A stretch of 64,000 bases of DNA from Legionella qingyii (GTDB lineage Bacteria; Pseudomonadota; Gammaproteobacteria; Legionellales; Legionellaceae): the NCBI RefSeq assembly GCF_003184185.1, contig NZ_QHJG01000014.1, positions 1 to 64,000 of the forward strand, read 5' to 3'. The notes beneath the pieces are model-generated. The model was not told where the DNA came from, ran no database searches, and was given only the letters and a program-made list of their open reading frames with translations. Below are positions 9,754-19,468 of the stretch, in pieces. Each line of letters starts with the position of its first letter. Position 1 is the first letter of the stretch. A program made the translations under genes and the position numbers.

Positions 9754-10955
9754 TGCAAACCTCCAGCTTGAACTTTATTAACCATGGTTGGTTGTTGATT
9801 AGCTTTCTGACGTTGTGCAGCAACTTCCGCGGCTTGGACTTCATCATTAGTGTTGTTATTCCAGGCATTACGTTCATAAGTCGCAATCGCAGCAATTTCT
9901 TCATCAGTAAGTTGATCTTTATACGGCTGCATTGCAGAACCAGCAATACCGTTAAGAATTATATCCAGGTGCCGTGAAATAGGATGACCTGTTGCCACAG
10001 AACTACCCTTGAGCGCAGGATACATTGGTGGGATACCCTTTCCATCGGGTTGATGGCATGCAGAACAAAATTGGTCATATTTTTGCTTTCCAAGTGCGAG
10101 TAACTCATCTCGGGTCATCGTTTTCTGAGCAGCAACATTTACCTCTTCTGTAGCAGACTGATCTTCTGCTTTTGTTTGTGCTGCAACCCATTTATCAAAA
10201 TCATCCTGACTGACCGCTTCAACAACTATGGGCATAAATCCATGATTAACCCCGCAGAGCTCCGCACATTGACCTCGATATGTTCCTGGTTTCTCTATCG
10301 TCGCCCATGCTTCATACATAAATCCGGGTATCGCATCGCGTTTAATACCTAATTCTGGAACCCACCATGAGTGCACGACGTCATTTGAAGTCACAAGAAA
10401 GCGAATTTTCTTATTAACAGGAACAACCATTGGTTTATCTACTTCCAGTAAATACCACTCACTCTTTTTCTGTTTATTCTGAATTTGTTCAAACGGTGTA
10501 GATAAATTACTGAAAAAGCTAATTCCCTGATCAAGATATTCATACTGCCATCGCCATTGGTAGCCCACTATTTTTATAGTTACTTCGGATTGCTTTGTAT
10601 CATCCATGCGGATTAAAACTCGCGTAGCAGGTACTGCCAGTCCAACAAGAATCAAAAAAGGGATGATCGACCAGACAACTTCTAATCGAGGATTATCATG
10701 AAACTTCGCGGCCTTATATCCTTTGGATTTTCTGTGATGAATCATGGAATAGATCATCACACCGAATACAACGACCCCAATAACGGCACAAATAGCCATA
10801 CAAACCATATGCAGGTAGTATACGTCTTTGCTGACGGGGGTCACCCCTTTGTACATATTTAACTGCCAATGATCCGCAGCCGCGAATAGTGGTCGGCTCG
10901 CAACCCAGGCACCTAGCATCGTTAATAATCTACAGATCTTTAACCTGTTTAACAT
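9750..10955 (-). CDS. ctaC: Cytochrome c oxidase subunit II with fused C-terminal cytochrome c domain
   Basis: Subunit II carries the CuA centre that receives electrons. The start is set at 10955 (MLNRLK), because GAGGA lies at proper distance; ATGs at 10961 and 10976 fit less well. After a signal sequence and two transmembrane helices comes the cupredoxin domain with CAELCGVNHGFMP, which holds the CuA ligands. A linker leads to a class I cytochrome c domain with CSACH (about residue 300) and the later Met-bearing segment SAMQPYKDQLTDEEIAAIA. This architecture is that of a caa3-type oxidase. Confidence 0.95.
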   Translation of the reverse strand: MLNRLKICRLLTMLGAWVASRPLFAAADHWQLNMYKGVTPVSKDVYYLHMVCMAICAVIGVVVFGVMIYSMIHHRKSKGYKAAKFHDNPRLEVVWSIIPFLILVGLAVPATRVLIRMDDTKQSEVTIKIVGYQWRWQYEYLDQGISFFSNLSTPFEQIQNKQKKSEWYLLEVDKPMVVPVNKKIRFLVTSNDVVHSWWVPELGIKRDAIPGFMYEAWATIEKPGTYRGQCAELCGVNHGFMPIVVEAVSQDDFDKWVAAQTKAEDQSATEEVNVAAQKTMTRDELLALGKQKYDQFCSACHQPDGKGIPPMYPALKGSSVATGHPISRHLDIILNGIAGSAMQPYKDQLTDEEIAAIATYERNAWNNNTNDEVQAAEVAAQRQKANQQPTMVNKVQAGGLQ

Positions 10956-11030
10956 CACCATTCCTCGTCTTGTCAAGAAAGCCAGTTTAAGCTGGCTCCA
11001 ATTTTGTTTTATATATTTTTAATTTGGTCT

Positions 11031-11050
11031 CCCCTACGATTATGTAGGGG
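11031..11050. terminator. Hairpin between the multihaem cytochrome gene and ctaC
   Basis: CCCCTAC and GTAGGGG form a perfect 7-bp stem with a 6-base loop just beyond the stop of the cytochrome gene on the minus strand. The following sequence is A-rich rather than T-rich on that strand, so it may be an attenuator or processing site rather than a full terminator. Confidence 0.4.
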
Positions 11051-11071
11051 TTCTTGTTCAGCAATACGACA

Positions 11072-12616
11072 CTACCACAATGAGTAATTTCCTTCAGTTT
11101 TAGACTTATTGACTATGTATTTAACTGCTTCGATTACTTCATTCGTGGTGCATTGATTACAGCCTCCGTTTTTAGGATGATCTTTCCCATGAACGGTGTT
11201 TTCAATCAATACATCCATATTTTTTGCAATCAAGGATTTCCATGCCTCTTGATCACCAATTTTAGGCGCACCTTGTTTTCCATCATTATGGCAAGCAGCG
11301 CAATGTTCGTTATAAACAGTTTCCCCACTTGCAGGGAATTTTGCTGCGCCTCCTGATTTGAGATTTATCAATTGTGTGCGAGTTAATGACTCATTTAATA
11401 TGTAATCAACAGCCGAAATGATGTCGTTATCAGAGCAGGTCACACAAGCACCTTTTATAGGCATCGAGTTATATCCATCAATGGCATGGCTATATAATCC
11501 TGTTAAACCGCTACTCTTTAATCGCTCATACCAGCTCGCTGAACTTCCCAACAAAGGAGCACTCATTGCCCCGTCTTGATGACAAATCACACAAGCAGTA
11601 AAATAAACTTGCTTTCCACGATCCAGTGATGGTGGTTCATTTGAAGCAGGTAGCCCTAAGGGTTCTTCACTTACTACTGTTTTAATGTATGTAGCGATAG
11701 CCATTCTATCTGCATCAGTTAAATACATCAGGCTGTTATGGTTTACTTCCGCCATTGGACCGGCTACGGGGCCTGCATTATTGAGAAGTTTATTCAATTT
11801 GAATACATCAGCGACTTCCTGATGGGTTCCTGATTCCAATCCATACTTAGTGATGTTTGGAGCCCAATAACCATCAACGAATCCACCGGTCAGATAATAT
11901 TTATTCTTTGGTGCACCGAAAGGATTTAATGGAGTATGACACATACTACAATGACCTAAACCATCAACAATATATTTCCCTCGATTCCATTCAGGAGATC
12001 TGCCTTTTTCATATTGAAATCCATGCCCTTCAGGGAAAAAGAATAATAGATTCCAGCCCCAAAGCGTAAAACGTGAACCTGGAACATTAAATGGGAAAGG
12101 TAATGATTTGTTGGGTAAATTAACAGGAGGCAAGCTCATAAAATAAGCATATAGAGCACGTGCATCTTCATCCGTTATTTTAGAAAAATAGATATAAGGG
12201 AATACTGGGAAATAGTTTCTACCCTGAGGATCGCGGCCTTCTTTAAGCGCACGAATAAAATCTTTTTCAGTCCAGTTACCAATTCCAGTTTCTTTATCCG
12301 GAGTAATATTAGGACTATAAAATGTTCCAAAAGGAGTTTCTAAGGGTAATCCGCCTGCATAGGCAGGAGTGCCTGCTTTAACATTTGTATGACAGGAAAT
12401 ACAATCTCCCATCTTTGCCAAATACTCTCCACGCTGAATTAAATTCTGTTGCTCACCGGTAGCTGGGGCAGTCGGTGGATAAGCAGGATAATATCCATCA
12501 ATAATTGATAATTTTTCTTGTGCAGGTTCATTTTCTGCATGTAATAATTGACCTGCCAGGCCAAGCACCGCCACAGTTGCAGTGACGATTAGCTTTCTTA
12601 GTAACAAAGAGCCCAC
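11072..12616 (-). CDS. Tetrahaem cytochrome c: two ADH-type haem domains fused to two cytochrome c5-like domains
   Basis: The 514-residue secreted protein starts at a GTG preceded by AGGAGGGA and has a signal peptide ending near AEN. Four CXXCH sites are visible: CISCH, CSMCH, CVICH and CAACH. The first two lie in a region like the cytochrome c subunit of membrane alcohol/aldehyde dehydrogenases. The last two are each followed by a CXXC without His (CVTC, CNQC) before a helix, which is the C-terminal disulfide motif of cytochrome c5. It is upstream of ctaC in the same direction, so it probably feeds electrons to the oxidase. The dehydrogenase partner, if any, is not here. Confidence 0.85.
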   Translation of the reverse strand: MGSLLLRKLIVTATVAVLGLAGQLLHAENEPAQEKLSIIDGYYPAYPPTAPATGEQQNLIQRGEYLAKMGDCISCHTNVKAGTPAYAGGLPLETPFGTFYSPNITPDKETGIGNWTEKDFIRALKEGRDPQGRNYFPVFPYIYFSKITDEDARALYAYFMSLPPVNLPNKSLPFPFNVPGSRFTLWGWNLLFFFPEGHGFQYEKGRSPEWNRGKYIVDGLGHCSMCHTPLNPFGAPKNKYYLTGGFVDGYWAPNITKYGLESGTHQEVADVFKLNKLLNNAGPVAGPMAEVNHNSLMYLTDADRMAIATYIKTVVSEEPLGLPASNEPPSLDRGKQVYFTACVICHQDGAMSAPLLGSSASWYERLKSSGLTGLYSHAIDGYNSMPIKGACVTCSDNDIISAVDYILNESLTRTQLINLKSGGAAKFPASGETVYNEHCAACHNDGKQGAPKIGDQEAWKSLIAKNMDVLIENTVHGKDHPKNGGCNQCTTNEVIEAVKYIVNKSKTEGNYSLW

Positions 12617-12746
12617 GCTCCCTCCTATTTGTTCTTATTTTGTACGCTTCTCTTGCGGAGACAGAATAATCGACGCATTTTATACTCCACAATGCATAAG
12701 TTGCAATGTTATAATCGCTATCTTTGATTATTTTTATATCGTGATT

Positions 12747-13388
12747 ATGTTTGTTTATCTTAACGGCTTACTTTTAGGCTTGTCACTAATTATTGCATTA
12801 GGGCCGCAAAACATTTTTTTGATTAAACAAGGTGCACAAAAAAATCACGCAATGCTCTCCGCAGTTATCTGTTTTATCTGTGATTTTATTCTAATTTGTT
12901 CCAGTATTACAGGCTTACATGAGTTGCTTTTGCTACGTCCTGTTCTACAAATCTGGATGATGCTCTTAGGCACCGCTTTTTTACTTTTTTATTCTGCAAA
13001 AACACTATCCAGTGCGTTTTCCAAATCAACAGAAGCCGAAGAAAATACCCAACTTCAACCACGTACCAGGACTCAAATCATTCTCCTGGCTTTAGGTTTT
13101 AGCATACTTAATCCACATGCCATTATTGATTCTTTAGTTATCATTGGTGGCGGCAGCAGCGGATATCCCGAACAAGAACATATTTTTCTATTGGGTGTAC
13201 TTACTTCAAGCTTGATTTGGTTTAGCTCATTAACCTTCACTGCACGATATTTTTCTGATGTTCTGACAAAAGCAAACGTATGGAAAGGAATCGAATTACT
13301 CAGTGGTTTATTGATGGCTTTTATAGGTATTAAACTCGGCACAGATTGTTTAAGCCTAGTTTCAGAATTAATTGGAAAATCGATTTAA
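12747..13388 (+). CDS. LysE/ArgO-family amino acid exporter
   Basis: The 213-residue protein starts at ATG 12747 (MFVYLNG); a GTG two codons earlier is possible. It is almost all membrane: about six helices, with the family signature ALGPQNIFLIKQGAQKNH in the first loop and NPHAIIDSLVIIGG in the second half, a pattern specific to LysE/ArgO transporters of basic amino acids. These export lysine or arginine driven by the ion gradient. No adjacent LysR-type regulator (ArgP/LysG) is seen. The gene diverges from the cytochrome gene at 12616. The exact substrate is inferred. Confidence 0.85.
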   Translation: MFVYLNGLLLGLSLIIALGPQNIFLIKQGAQKNHAMLSAVICFICDFILICSSITGLHELLLLRPVLQIWMMLLGTAFLLFYSAKTLSSAFSKSTEAEENTQLQPRTRTQIILLALGFSILNPHAIIDSLVIIGGGSSGYPEQEHIFLLGVLTSSLIWFSSLTFTARYFSDVLTKANVWKGIELLSGLLMAFIGIKLGTDCLSLVSELIGKSI

Positions 13389-13575
13389 TAGAAAGGGTCA
13401 ATCAGTGTGTCGCCAATTGACCCAGTGGAATGACACATAGCAAGTCCAACCTCGCAAGGTGAATATCTCATAACCACTTATCCATGTCAACCAGGTACTA
13501 GACATCAAAAACCTTCCCCATTGTTGTTCGAACCCACTTCAGTTAAACTCAGCCTTTTACAAATACTGAGCAGAC

Positions 13576-14001
13576 ATGTTTTACGGCGACACCATCCAAG
13601 AAACAAGACAGATGTTTTTTTCAAGTTGGGAAAAATACCAACAGAAACAACTGTTATCCCCTTTAGAAAATCAGATCGTTCAAGTGATATTGGCTCATCC
13701 TGAATACCATAAGATACTTGAGAATCAAAATAAATTTCAGCAGCAATCTTATTTTCCCGAGTCAGGACAACCTAATCCATTCCTGCACATGGGACTCCAT
13801 CTTGCAATAAGAGAACAAATCACAACCGATCGTCCTGCGGGCATTAATGCAATCTATAAAAATTTAATTAAGAAATACAATGACTCATTGGCAGTAGAGC
13901 ATTTAATGATGGAGCAATTGGCTGAGTGCTTGTGGCTCTCACAAAAAAATAATATCCCCCCTGATGAACATCAATATCTGCAAACATTAACAAACCTTTG
14001 A
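13576..14001 (+). CDS. DUF1841 family protein
   Basis: This 141-residue protein matches the DUF1841 pattern along its whole length: an N-terminal MFYGDTIQETRQMFFSSWEK, the central NPFLHMGLHLAIREQ (about residues 74-88), then TDRPAGINAIYKNL and a C-terminal PPDEHQYLQTLTNL. The family is found in beta- and gamma-proteobacteria and has no assigned function. It is soluble and mostly helical. A diverged copy of its last 80-90 bases reappears at about 14951-15042, beyond the HAD-like gene, so the locus has undergone a local duplication or insertion. Confidence 0.85.
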   Translation: MFYGDTIQETRQMFFSSWEKYQQKQLLSPLENQIVQVILAHPEYHKILENQNKFQQQSYFPESGQPNPFLHMGLHLAIREQITTDRPAGINAIYKNLIKKYNDSLAVEHLMMEQLAECLWLSQKNNIPPDEHQYLQTLTNL

Positions 14002-14144
14002 AATATTTTTTCAGTGAATCAGAGGTAAAAATGCGATCACGTGAAGCAATGAACTTTATCCCCACATACCGGTCATCACAATTTCATATTGACCAAATAA
14101 GCGACTGACAGTACAATTTTTGTTTTTCATATTGAGGTTACTTT

Positions 14145-14939
14145 ATGCCTGATATTGTCTTGTTTGATATGGGCGACACGCTAAGCTCAGACAATCAATT
14201 GGGAAATCCCAACAGAGTTTTGTTTTTTCCAGATACAACCAAAAAGGTTTTCGAAGATCTGCAGAATCGCGGTGATCAAATCATTATTTTCTCTAAATAT
14301 GCTCGGGTGCGGGAAATTGAAGCTGCTTTAACAAAGGCAAAGATTGATTATAAAGATATTAAAATTGTACAGACAATTAAAAAGACAAAATTAGAAACTG
14401 CTATTGAATATAAAACATCACATAAGGCTAAAAACGTTATTATTGTTGATGATAGTACCTCTATTGACGACAGTTCGGATGGCGTTGTGCATATTCAAGT
14501 ACCCCGTCAAATTGATCACTCAGCCCCTCCATCAGACGCTTATTTAAAAGTAGCCTTACTCCCTGAGAGGCAGCTATTTGCAATAAAGCCTATTGTACAA
14601 GCATTTAAGCAAAATCCAGATCATTGTGATAAAGTAAAGAATGACGCTCTTAGTAATTACTATGAGGCAATAGTAAAGTTAATGGAATATAGAGATAAAC
14701 GGCAAAATGATAAACGCGAGTACTATACTTGCTGGGCCTCATGGTTTGGAAGTGAAACTCGCTCAAGAACAGCAAAACTTAATGCCGTTGATAGCATTGT
14801 TAATTCGTTAAACGATAGAACCTTCGACATCAAAAATATTCCCGAGGCAGCAAAAAATGGAGAGCTAGCTTCTATTGTAAACTCCCTTAATGTTGTTGAA
14901 ATTGCCAAGACTACACAGGAAATACAGATAGAACTTTAG
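14145..14939 (+). CDS. HAD-like protein with C-terminal helical extension, 264 aa
   Basis: The N-terminus has HAD motif I in a variant form, VLFDMGDTLSSDN (residues 5-17), then a possible motif II Ser/Thr strand in IIIFSKYARVREIEAAL and a motif IV VIIVDDSTSIDDSS (about residues 104-117). This suggests a phosphatase-like fold, though motif III is not clear. Residues after about 150 form a helical, charged region with SRTAKLNAVDSIVNSL, a kind of tail common in Legionella effector-like proteins. AGG precedes the ATG. The gene is bracketed by the DUF1841 gene and a copy of its 3' end, so it looks inserted. Substrate unknown. Confidence 0.65.
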   Translation: MPDIVLFDMGDTLSSDNQLGNPNRVLFFPDTTKKVFEDLQNRGDQIIIFSKYARVREIEAALTKAKIDYKDIKIVQTIKKTKLETAIEYKTSHKAKNVIIVDDSTSIDDSSDGVVHIQVPRQIDHSAPPSDAYLKVALLPERQLFAIKPIVQAFKQNPDHCDKVKNDALSNYYEAIVKLMEYRDKRQNDKREYYTCWASWFGSETRSRTAKLNAVDSIVNSLNDRTFDIKNIPEAAKNGELASIVNSLNVVEIAKTTQEIQIEL

Positions 14940-14950
14940 TAAGTAATTGA

Positions 14951-15042
14951 TTAGGGATGGGACAGTTAGACGAGTGTTTGAGGCTCTTACAAAAAAATAC
15001 GATCCCTCTGATCAACATCAGTATCTACAAACATTAACGATG
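14951..15042 (+). pseudogene. Duplicated 3' fragment of the DUF1841 gene
   Basis: This stretch aligns base by base with 13906-13996, the end of the DUF1841 gene. Shared blocks include GAGTG, GGCTCT, ACAAAAAAAT, ATCCC, AACATCA and CAAACATTAAC, with about 80-85 percent identity by eye. It has lost one base in the ATCCCCCC run, so the frame is broken. It marks the right edge of the segment that carries the HAD-like gene. Confidence 0.7.
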
Positions 15043-15136
15043 TCTTTAAAAGTACAGGACGTCTATATAACTTCAACCTAACCCATTGATTTTTGGTAGT
15101 TGAAGTTATTTTCTGATGTAGAGGATCTTGTCCTTG

Positions 15137-15211
15137 AGTTGCTTACGAAAAATGCCAAGGTCGAGGCAAAAAATGTTTTTAACATAGAGATTGGTTTTTT
15201 TGTAAGTCCTG
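15137..15211 (+). mobile_element. Internally deleted copy of the 124-bp MITE-like element
   Basis: It keeps the left part (CTTACGAAAAAT, then AAGGTCGAGGCAAAAAATG) and the right end (GAGATTGGTTTTTTTGTAAGTCCTG) of the element seen intact at 37740 and 48858, but lacks about 50 central bases. The outer left terminal bases have diverged. The right end overlaps nothing coding. Confidence 0.7.
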
Positions 15212-15220
15212 AAGTACTTT

Positions 15221-15451
15221 CTAGCTATCTACAGTCTTACATGAATACTCCGCTTGATATTCAAGGATATCTCCAGGCTGACACTTTAGATAAGAACAGA
15301 TTGCTTCTAATGTCGCAAAACGTATCGCCTTAGCCTTACCATTTTTTAAAATAGACAAATTCGCTTCAGTAATCCCTATTGCCTCTGCCAACTCCTTAAG
15401 CCTGCATTTGCGTTTTGCCATCATCACATCCAAATTAACAATAATCGACAC
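15221..15451 (-). CDS. XRE/Cro-family HTH regulator, YozG-like
   Basis: The 76-residue protein begins at a GTG preceded by AGGA and is almost entirely one HTH domain: MAKRKCRLKELAEAIGITE then LSILKNGKAKAIRFATLEAIC and KCQPGDILEY. This pattern is typical of the small Cro/C1-type regulators that pair with DUF2975 membrane proteins. The DUF2975 gene lies 11 bases upstream in the same direction, so the two form an operon. The last residues (QAEYSCKTVDS) reach toward the mini-transposon remnant. Likely a local autoregulator; target unknown. Confidence 0.88.
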   Translation of the reverse strand: MSIIVNLDVMMAKRKCRLKELAEAIGITEANLSILKNGKAKAIRFATLEAICSYLKCQPGDILEYQAEYSCKTVDS

Positions 15452-15462
15452 GAGAATATTCC

Positions 15463-16005
15463 TTAAATTGTTAATTGTGTTTCTGATTTCAGTTGATTTG
15501 CTTCTTGAACAATCCAGGAAGCAACCAAGATAATAAACGCCGTAATTAAAGTAGATAAGTTTGCTGAATTCAAGGTAATACTGGCTATACGCTCGCCTTT
15601 AGGATTATTAAAAGTAAGCGCGGCGGTCATTAAAGGTTGATAAAATAACTGCACCAGCTCACCCAAAATCATATAAATACTTACCTGTTTAATTAATTTG
15701 ATGTTTTCTTCTTCAAATAAATACCCATTTTCAAAAAGCCTGAATAGTTTGGCTAATTTATGGCAGATCAAAATAGTAATGGTCATGGGCATCCATTCAA
15801 TCGCCAACAAGATACCTCGATGCAGCCAAGAAAATTGAGAAGGATTATGGATTTGTTCGGTAGAAATCAAAGAAGACCAAGCTCCGATAGAACACATCCA
15901 ATCGAGTTTAAATAAAATCAAAAGGGTTGTTGTTAATGGAATAAGCCAACAAAGGCCACGAAATAGTAAATAAAGTATATGGCTTGTATTTTTTATTTTT
16001 TGCAT
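15463..16005 (-). CDS. DUF2975 family membrane protein
   Basis: The 180-residue protein has four predicted membrane helices (about residues 14-32, 62-84, 109-130 and 152-170). The order and the central segment LFRLFENGYLFEEENIKLIKQ are typical of DUF2975 proteins, which often sit next to a YozG-type HTH regulator, as here. AAGGG precedes the ATG. The function of the family is unknown; it may be a membrane sensor or partner of the regulator. Confidence 0.83.
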   Translation of the reverse strand: MQKIKNTSHILYLLFRGLCWLIPLTTTLLILFKLDWMCSIGAWSSLISTEQIHNPSQFSWLHRGILLAIEWMPMTITILICHKLAKLFRLFENGYLFEEENIKLIKQVSIYMILGELVQLFYQPLMTAALTFNNPKGERIASITLNSANLSTLITAFIILVASWIVQEANQLKSETQLTI

Positions 16006-16266
16006 GATAAATACCCTTTAGTGAGAATTCGCCAAGATTACACCGATAATTATTGTTTTGCAATAAATTTATATTAATAAATAGCTATTATTTGTTGATA
16101 ATTAGATCGTAGAAATTAATAAACCAAACGCAATCAAACACCATAACATCAAGTTGATATATTTTTATTGTGACTGAGCCTAAATTGAAAAGTATCGATG
16201 CAGGGCTGGGTATCTTGGCAAAGATCAGTTAATATGGGGCATTAAATAACAACTCCGTGTTCCCTG

Positions 16267-17019
16267 ATGACTGAGCAAGAAAAAAAAACCCATTTTGGTT
16301 ACTCTACTGTTGGCTGGGATGAGAAAGAAAAGAAAGTAGCTGAAGTTTTTCATTCTGTGGCAAAAAATTATGATTTGATGAATGATTTAATGTCTTTGGG
16401 CATCCATCACCTCTGGAAGCGCTACACGGTAGCTCATAGCCAAGTACGTGCCGGACAATTTGTCTTAGATTTAGCCGGCGGCAGTGGCGACTTAACACGT
16501 TTACTCTGTAAAAAAGTCGGCGATACAGGCCGAGTTGTTCTCGCTGATATTAATTCAGCCATGCTTAATGTAGGACGTGATCGTTTATTAGATGAAGGCT
16601 TATATAAAAATATTGATTACGTACAAGGTAACGCTCAATGCCTTCCTTTTGCTGATAATAGTTTTCATTGTATTACTATGGGGTTTGGCTTAAGAAATGT
16701 AACCGACAAAGAAGAGGCACTTCGTTCGATGTATCGTGTGTGCAAACCCGGCGGAAAAGTGATGATTCTTGAATTTTCAACCCCCACATTCCCTGGCTTA
16801 AAACCTATTTATGACTGGTATTCGTTTAATATTTTACCTAAAATAGGGGGGCTTATTGCGCAAGACAAAGCCAGTTACCAATACCTTGCTGAATCCATTC
16901 GCATGCATCCCAATCAAACTAAACTAAAAGAAATGATTGAGCGAGCGGGATTTGAAGACTGTCACTATGATAATCTCAGTGGTGGTATCGTTGCCTTGCA
17001 CATTGCCTATAAATATTGA
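16267..17019 (+). CDS. ubiE: Ubiquinone/menaquinone biosynthesis C-methyltransferase UbiE
   Basis: UbiE methylates the ring of the benzoquinol (or demethylmenaquinol) precursor using SAM. The 250-residue protein has the family signature [18 protein letters not shown] (about residues 36-53), SAM motif [15 protein letters not shown] and the C-terminal signature [15 protein letters not shown]. It is first in a tight ubiE-ubiJ-ubiB-tatA-tatB run, the same order as in E. coli and many gamma-proteobacteria. No strong Shine-Dalgarno is visible before the ATG. Confidence 0.97.
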   Translation: MTEQEKKTHFGYSTVGWDEKEKKVAEVFHSVAKNYDLMNDLMSLGIHHLWKRYTVAHSQVRAGQFVLDLAGGSGDLTRLLCKKVGDTGRVVLADINSAMLNVGRDRLLDEGLYKNIDYVQGNAQCLPFADNSFHCITMGFGLRNVTDKEEALRSMYRVCKPGGKVMILEFSTPTFPGLKPIYDWYSFNILPKIGGLIAQDKASYQYLAESIRMHPNQTKLKEMIERAGFEDCHYDNLSGGIVALHIAYKY

Positions 17020-17026
17020 GTGCATT

Positions 17027-17644
17027 ATGTTAAAAAAATACTCCTTAAAGGCCCTTCAAATTGCCATTAACAAAGCTGCCAAACTGGATGAACTGATGCC
17101 AGCCAGGCTGAAAGCGCTTGATAATAAAACCATTGAAATAATTATAAGCCCATTGAACGTTAATTTTTTCATTCATTTTAAAGATGGAGAAATTATCTTA
17201 CTGGATTGCTACGACAGAGAAGCAGATACGGTAATTCACAGTAACCCTTTAGGCTTAATCCGCTTAAGTTTATTACCAGCATCCAAGGCCCGCTCTTTGT
17301 TTAATGATAAAATTCGCATGACCGGGGATACTGAATTAGGACAACAAGTAAAAAAACTGTTTGACGAAATGGATATTGATTGGGAGGGGCATCTGGCCCA
17401 TTTTACTGGTGATGTAGTTGCCCATCAAATTGGTTCTTTTGTACGCAAAGGAATGGCATTCAAAAAGAAATTGAATGAATCCTTGCAGCAAAATGTATCG
17501 GAATATCTGCAAGAAGAATTACGAGTCATGCCGACAAAATACGAATTAGAAGATTTTTTTGTTGCGGTCGACGAGTTATCTTTGAGCGTTGAACGTTTGC
17601 AAGCTCATGTTAATCAACTAATAAGCCGCTATGAAACCAATTAA
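17027..17644 (+). CDS. ubiJ: Ubiquinone biosynthesis accessory factor UbiJ (SCP2 domain)
   Basis: UbiJ is a lipid-binding SCP2-like protein that, with UbiK, scaffolds the soluble Ubi complex that modifies the quinone ring. The start at 17027 ([15 protein letters not shown]) comes eight bases after ubiE. The 205-residue protein shows the SCP2-like half ([38 protein letters not shown]) followed by a C-terminal helical part with coiled-coil character ([20 protein letters not shown]). Its end overlaps ubiB by 14 bases. Confidence 0.92.
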   Translation: MLKKYSLKALQIAINKAAKLDELMPARLKALDNKTIEIIISPLNVNFFIHFKDGEIILLDCYDREADTVIHSNPLGLIRLSLLPASKARSLFNDKIRMTGDTELGQQVKKLFDEMDIDWEGHLAHFTGDVVAHQIGSFVRKGMAFKKKLNESLQQNVSEYLQEELRVMPTKYELEDFFVAVDELSLSVERLQAHVNQLISRYETN

Positions 17645-19280
17645 AAAGCTCATTCGTCTTATTCATATTAATTATATTCTTGCCAAAAACGGGCTAGACA
17701 ATGTAGTCGTGTCATTGAGATTATTTGCCCCGTTACGCTTCATTGTCTATTTAAATCCATGGAATTGGTTTCGTAAGGAGCCGATATCGCATGGCGAGGC
17801 ACTTCGTAAGTCATTGGAAGAATTAGGGCCTATTTTTATTAAATTCGGTCAAGCACTTTCTACTCGCCCTGATATTCTGCCTATGGATATAGCGATTGAA
17901 CTCAGCAAATTACAAGATAAAGTCCCGCCATTCCCTAGCGAGAAGGCAATGGCTATTATTGAAAAAGCCTATGGCTTGTCTCCATATGAAGTTTTTGCTG
18001 AATTTGATTCCATTCCCTTGGCATCGGCCTCTATGGCGCAAGTGCATGCTGCGACTTTGAAAACGGGCGAAGAAGTGATTGTCAAAGTGCTTAGACCCAA
18101 CATGCGCCGCATCATTGAGCAAGACTTGAGCATTATGCATACTATTGCAAAATGGGCTGATCGCTATTGGCCGGAGATTAGACGTTTAAAACCAAAAGAA
18201 ATTGTAACAGAATTTGAACATACCTTACTTGATGAGCTCGATCTATTAAGAGAAGCAGCTAACGCGGCTCAATTAAGACGTAATTTTGAGCATTCTCCTA
18301 TCTTGTATATTCCAGAGATATATTGGGATTACTCACGCTCCAATGTGATGGTGCTCGAACGAATTCATGGCATCCCGGTGTCCGATCTCAAAAGCCTGCA
18401 AGCACATGGGGTTGATATAAAGAAACTGGCTGAGCGCGGGGTAGAAATTTTCTTTACCCAAGTATTTCGTGATTGTTTTTTTCATGCAGACATGCATCCA
18501 GGAAATATTTTTGTTTCTTATAATAATCCCAAGGACCCACAATATATCTGCATTGACTTTGGCATTATGGGTACTTTAAATGATAATGACAAACGTTATT
18601 TAGCAGAAAATCTCTTGGCCTTTTTTAATCGGGATTACCGGCGGGTAGCCGAGCTGCATGTTGAATCCGGTTGGGTTGCACGTAATACCCGCGTTGATGA
18701 ATTTGAAAGTGCTATTCGTACTGTATGTGAGCCTATTTTTGAAAGACCTTTAAAAGACATCTCCTTTGCACAAGTGGTATTGCGCCTTTTTCAAGTTGCT
18801 CGCCGTTTTCATATGGAGGTACAACCACAACTGATTTTATTGCAAAAAACTCTGCTTGCTGTAGAAGGCTTAGGACGCCAACTCTATCCAGACCTGGACT
18901 TATGGGCTACTGCCAAACCTTTTCTTGAAAAATGGGTCAAAGATCAAATAGGCCCTAAAGCTTTTTTCACCCAATTAAAACGAAATCTGCCTTTTCTTGC
19001 GGAACAATTGCCGCATATGCCAAAACTGCTCTTTGATTTTCTAGAGCTTAAAAAAGAAGAATTAATAATAAATAAAGAACGTGCTAATGCTCAGCCTGAA
19101 AATGAAAAACCAGCAGTCCATTGGAACAGTATTGCAATCGGGGCGGGACTTTCTTTTCTTTTAGTCAGCCTGCTCGACTATTTGCATCTTATCCATCACA
19201 AACAGCTCACCCCTCTTGCCCTTACGGGAGCTATTTTGACGGGGCTATTTGTGCTTATTAACCATAACACGAGGAACTAA
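17631..19280 (+). CDS. ubiB: Ubiquinone biosynthesis ATPase/kinase-like protein UbiB
   Basis: UbiB is an atypical kinase of the ABC1/ADCK family needed for ubiquinone synthesis, probably as an ATPase that helps extract lipid intermediates from the membrane. The 549-residue protein has the KxGQ motif region [20 protein letters not shown], the Ala-rich loop [27 protein letters not shown] (catalytic loop) and CIDFGIMG (DFG). Two C-terminal transmembrane helices anchor it (about residues 500-545). It overlaps ubiJ and is two bases from tatA. Confidence 0.96.
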   Translation: MKPIKKLIRLIHINYILAKNGLDNVVVSLRLFAPLRFIVYLNPWNWFRKEPISHGEALRKSLEELGPIFIKFGQALSTRPDILPMDIAIELSKLQDKVPPFPSEKAMAIIEKAYGLSPYEVFAEFDSIPLASASMAQVHAATLKTGEEVIVKVLRPNMRRIIEQDLSIMHTIAKWADRYWPEIRRLKPKEIVTEFEHTLLDELDLLREAANAAQLRRNFEHSPILYIPEIYWDYSRSNVMVLERIHGIPVSDLKSLQAHGVDIKKLAERGVEIFFTQVFRDCFFHADMHPGNIFVSYNNPKDPQYICIDFGIMGTLNDNDKRYLAENLLAFFNRDYRRVAELHVESGWVARNTRVDEFESAIRTVCEPIFERPLKDISFAQVVLRLFQVARRFHMEVQPQLILLQKTLLAVEGLGRQLYPDLDLWATAKPFLEKWVKDQIGPKAFFTQLKRNLPFLAEQLPHMPKLLFDFLELKKEELIINKERANAQPENEKPAVHWNSIAIGAGLSFLLVSLLDYLHLIHHKQLTPLALTGAILTGLFVLINHNTRN

Positions 19281-19282
19281 AC

Positions 19283-19468
19283 ATGGGACTAAGTGGAATC
19301 AGCCCTCTTTCTTTATTGTTAATTCTAGTCATTATTATTGCTCTTTTTGGTACTTCCAAATTAAAAACCATAGGCACAGATCTGGGCGAAGCGATTAGAA
19401 ATTTCCGCAATGCCTTAAATGATAATCAAGCAAACGAGCCCTCCAAAGAGGATAACAAACCCTCATGA
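19283..19468 (+). CDS. tatA: Twin-arginine translocase subunit TatA
   Basis: TatA forms the protein-conducting part of the twin-arginine export system. This 61-residue protein has a single N-terminal membrane helix (SLLLILVIIIALFGTSKLK), the FG-hinge, then an amphipathic helix (LGEAIRNFRNAL) and a short charged tail, the normal TatA layout. Its end overlaps the tatB start (ATGA). tatC is not next to it but at 34971. Confidence 0.93.
   Translation: MGLSGISPLSLLLILVIIIALFGTSKLKTIGTDLGEAIRNFRNALNDNQANEPSKEDNKPS

Noticed and set aside
14033..14048. Possible parS site GCGATCACGTGAAGCA
   Set aside because: Only the central CACGTGAA matches the parS consensus and about five of sixteen positions differ; it lies in the DUF1841/HAD junction, 9 kb from parAB.
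15100..15333. Plus-strand ORF of 77 codons
   Set aside because: It runs through the mini-transposon remnant and the antisense of the XRE gene; no protein character.
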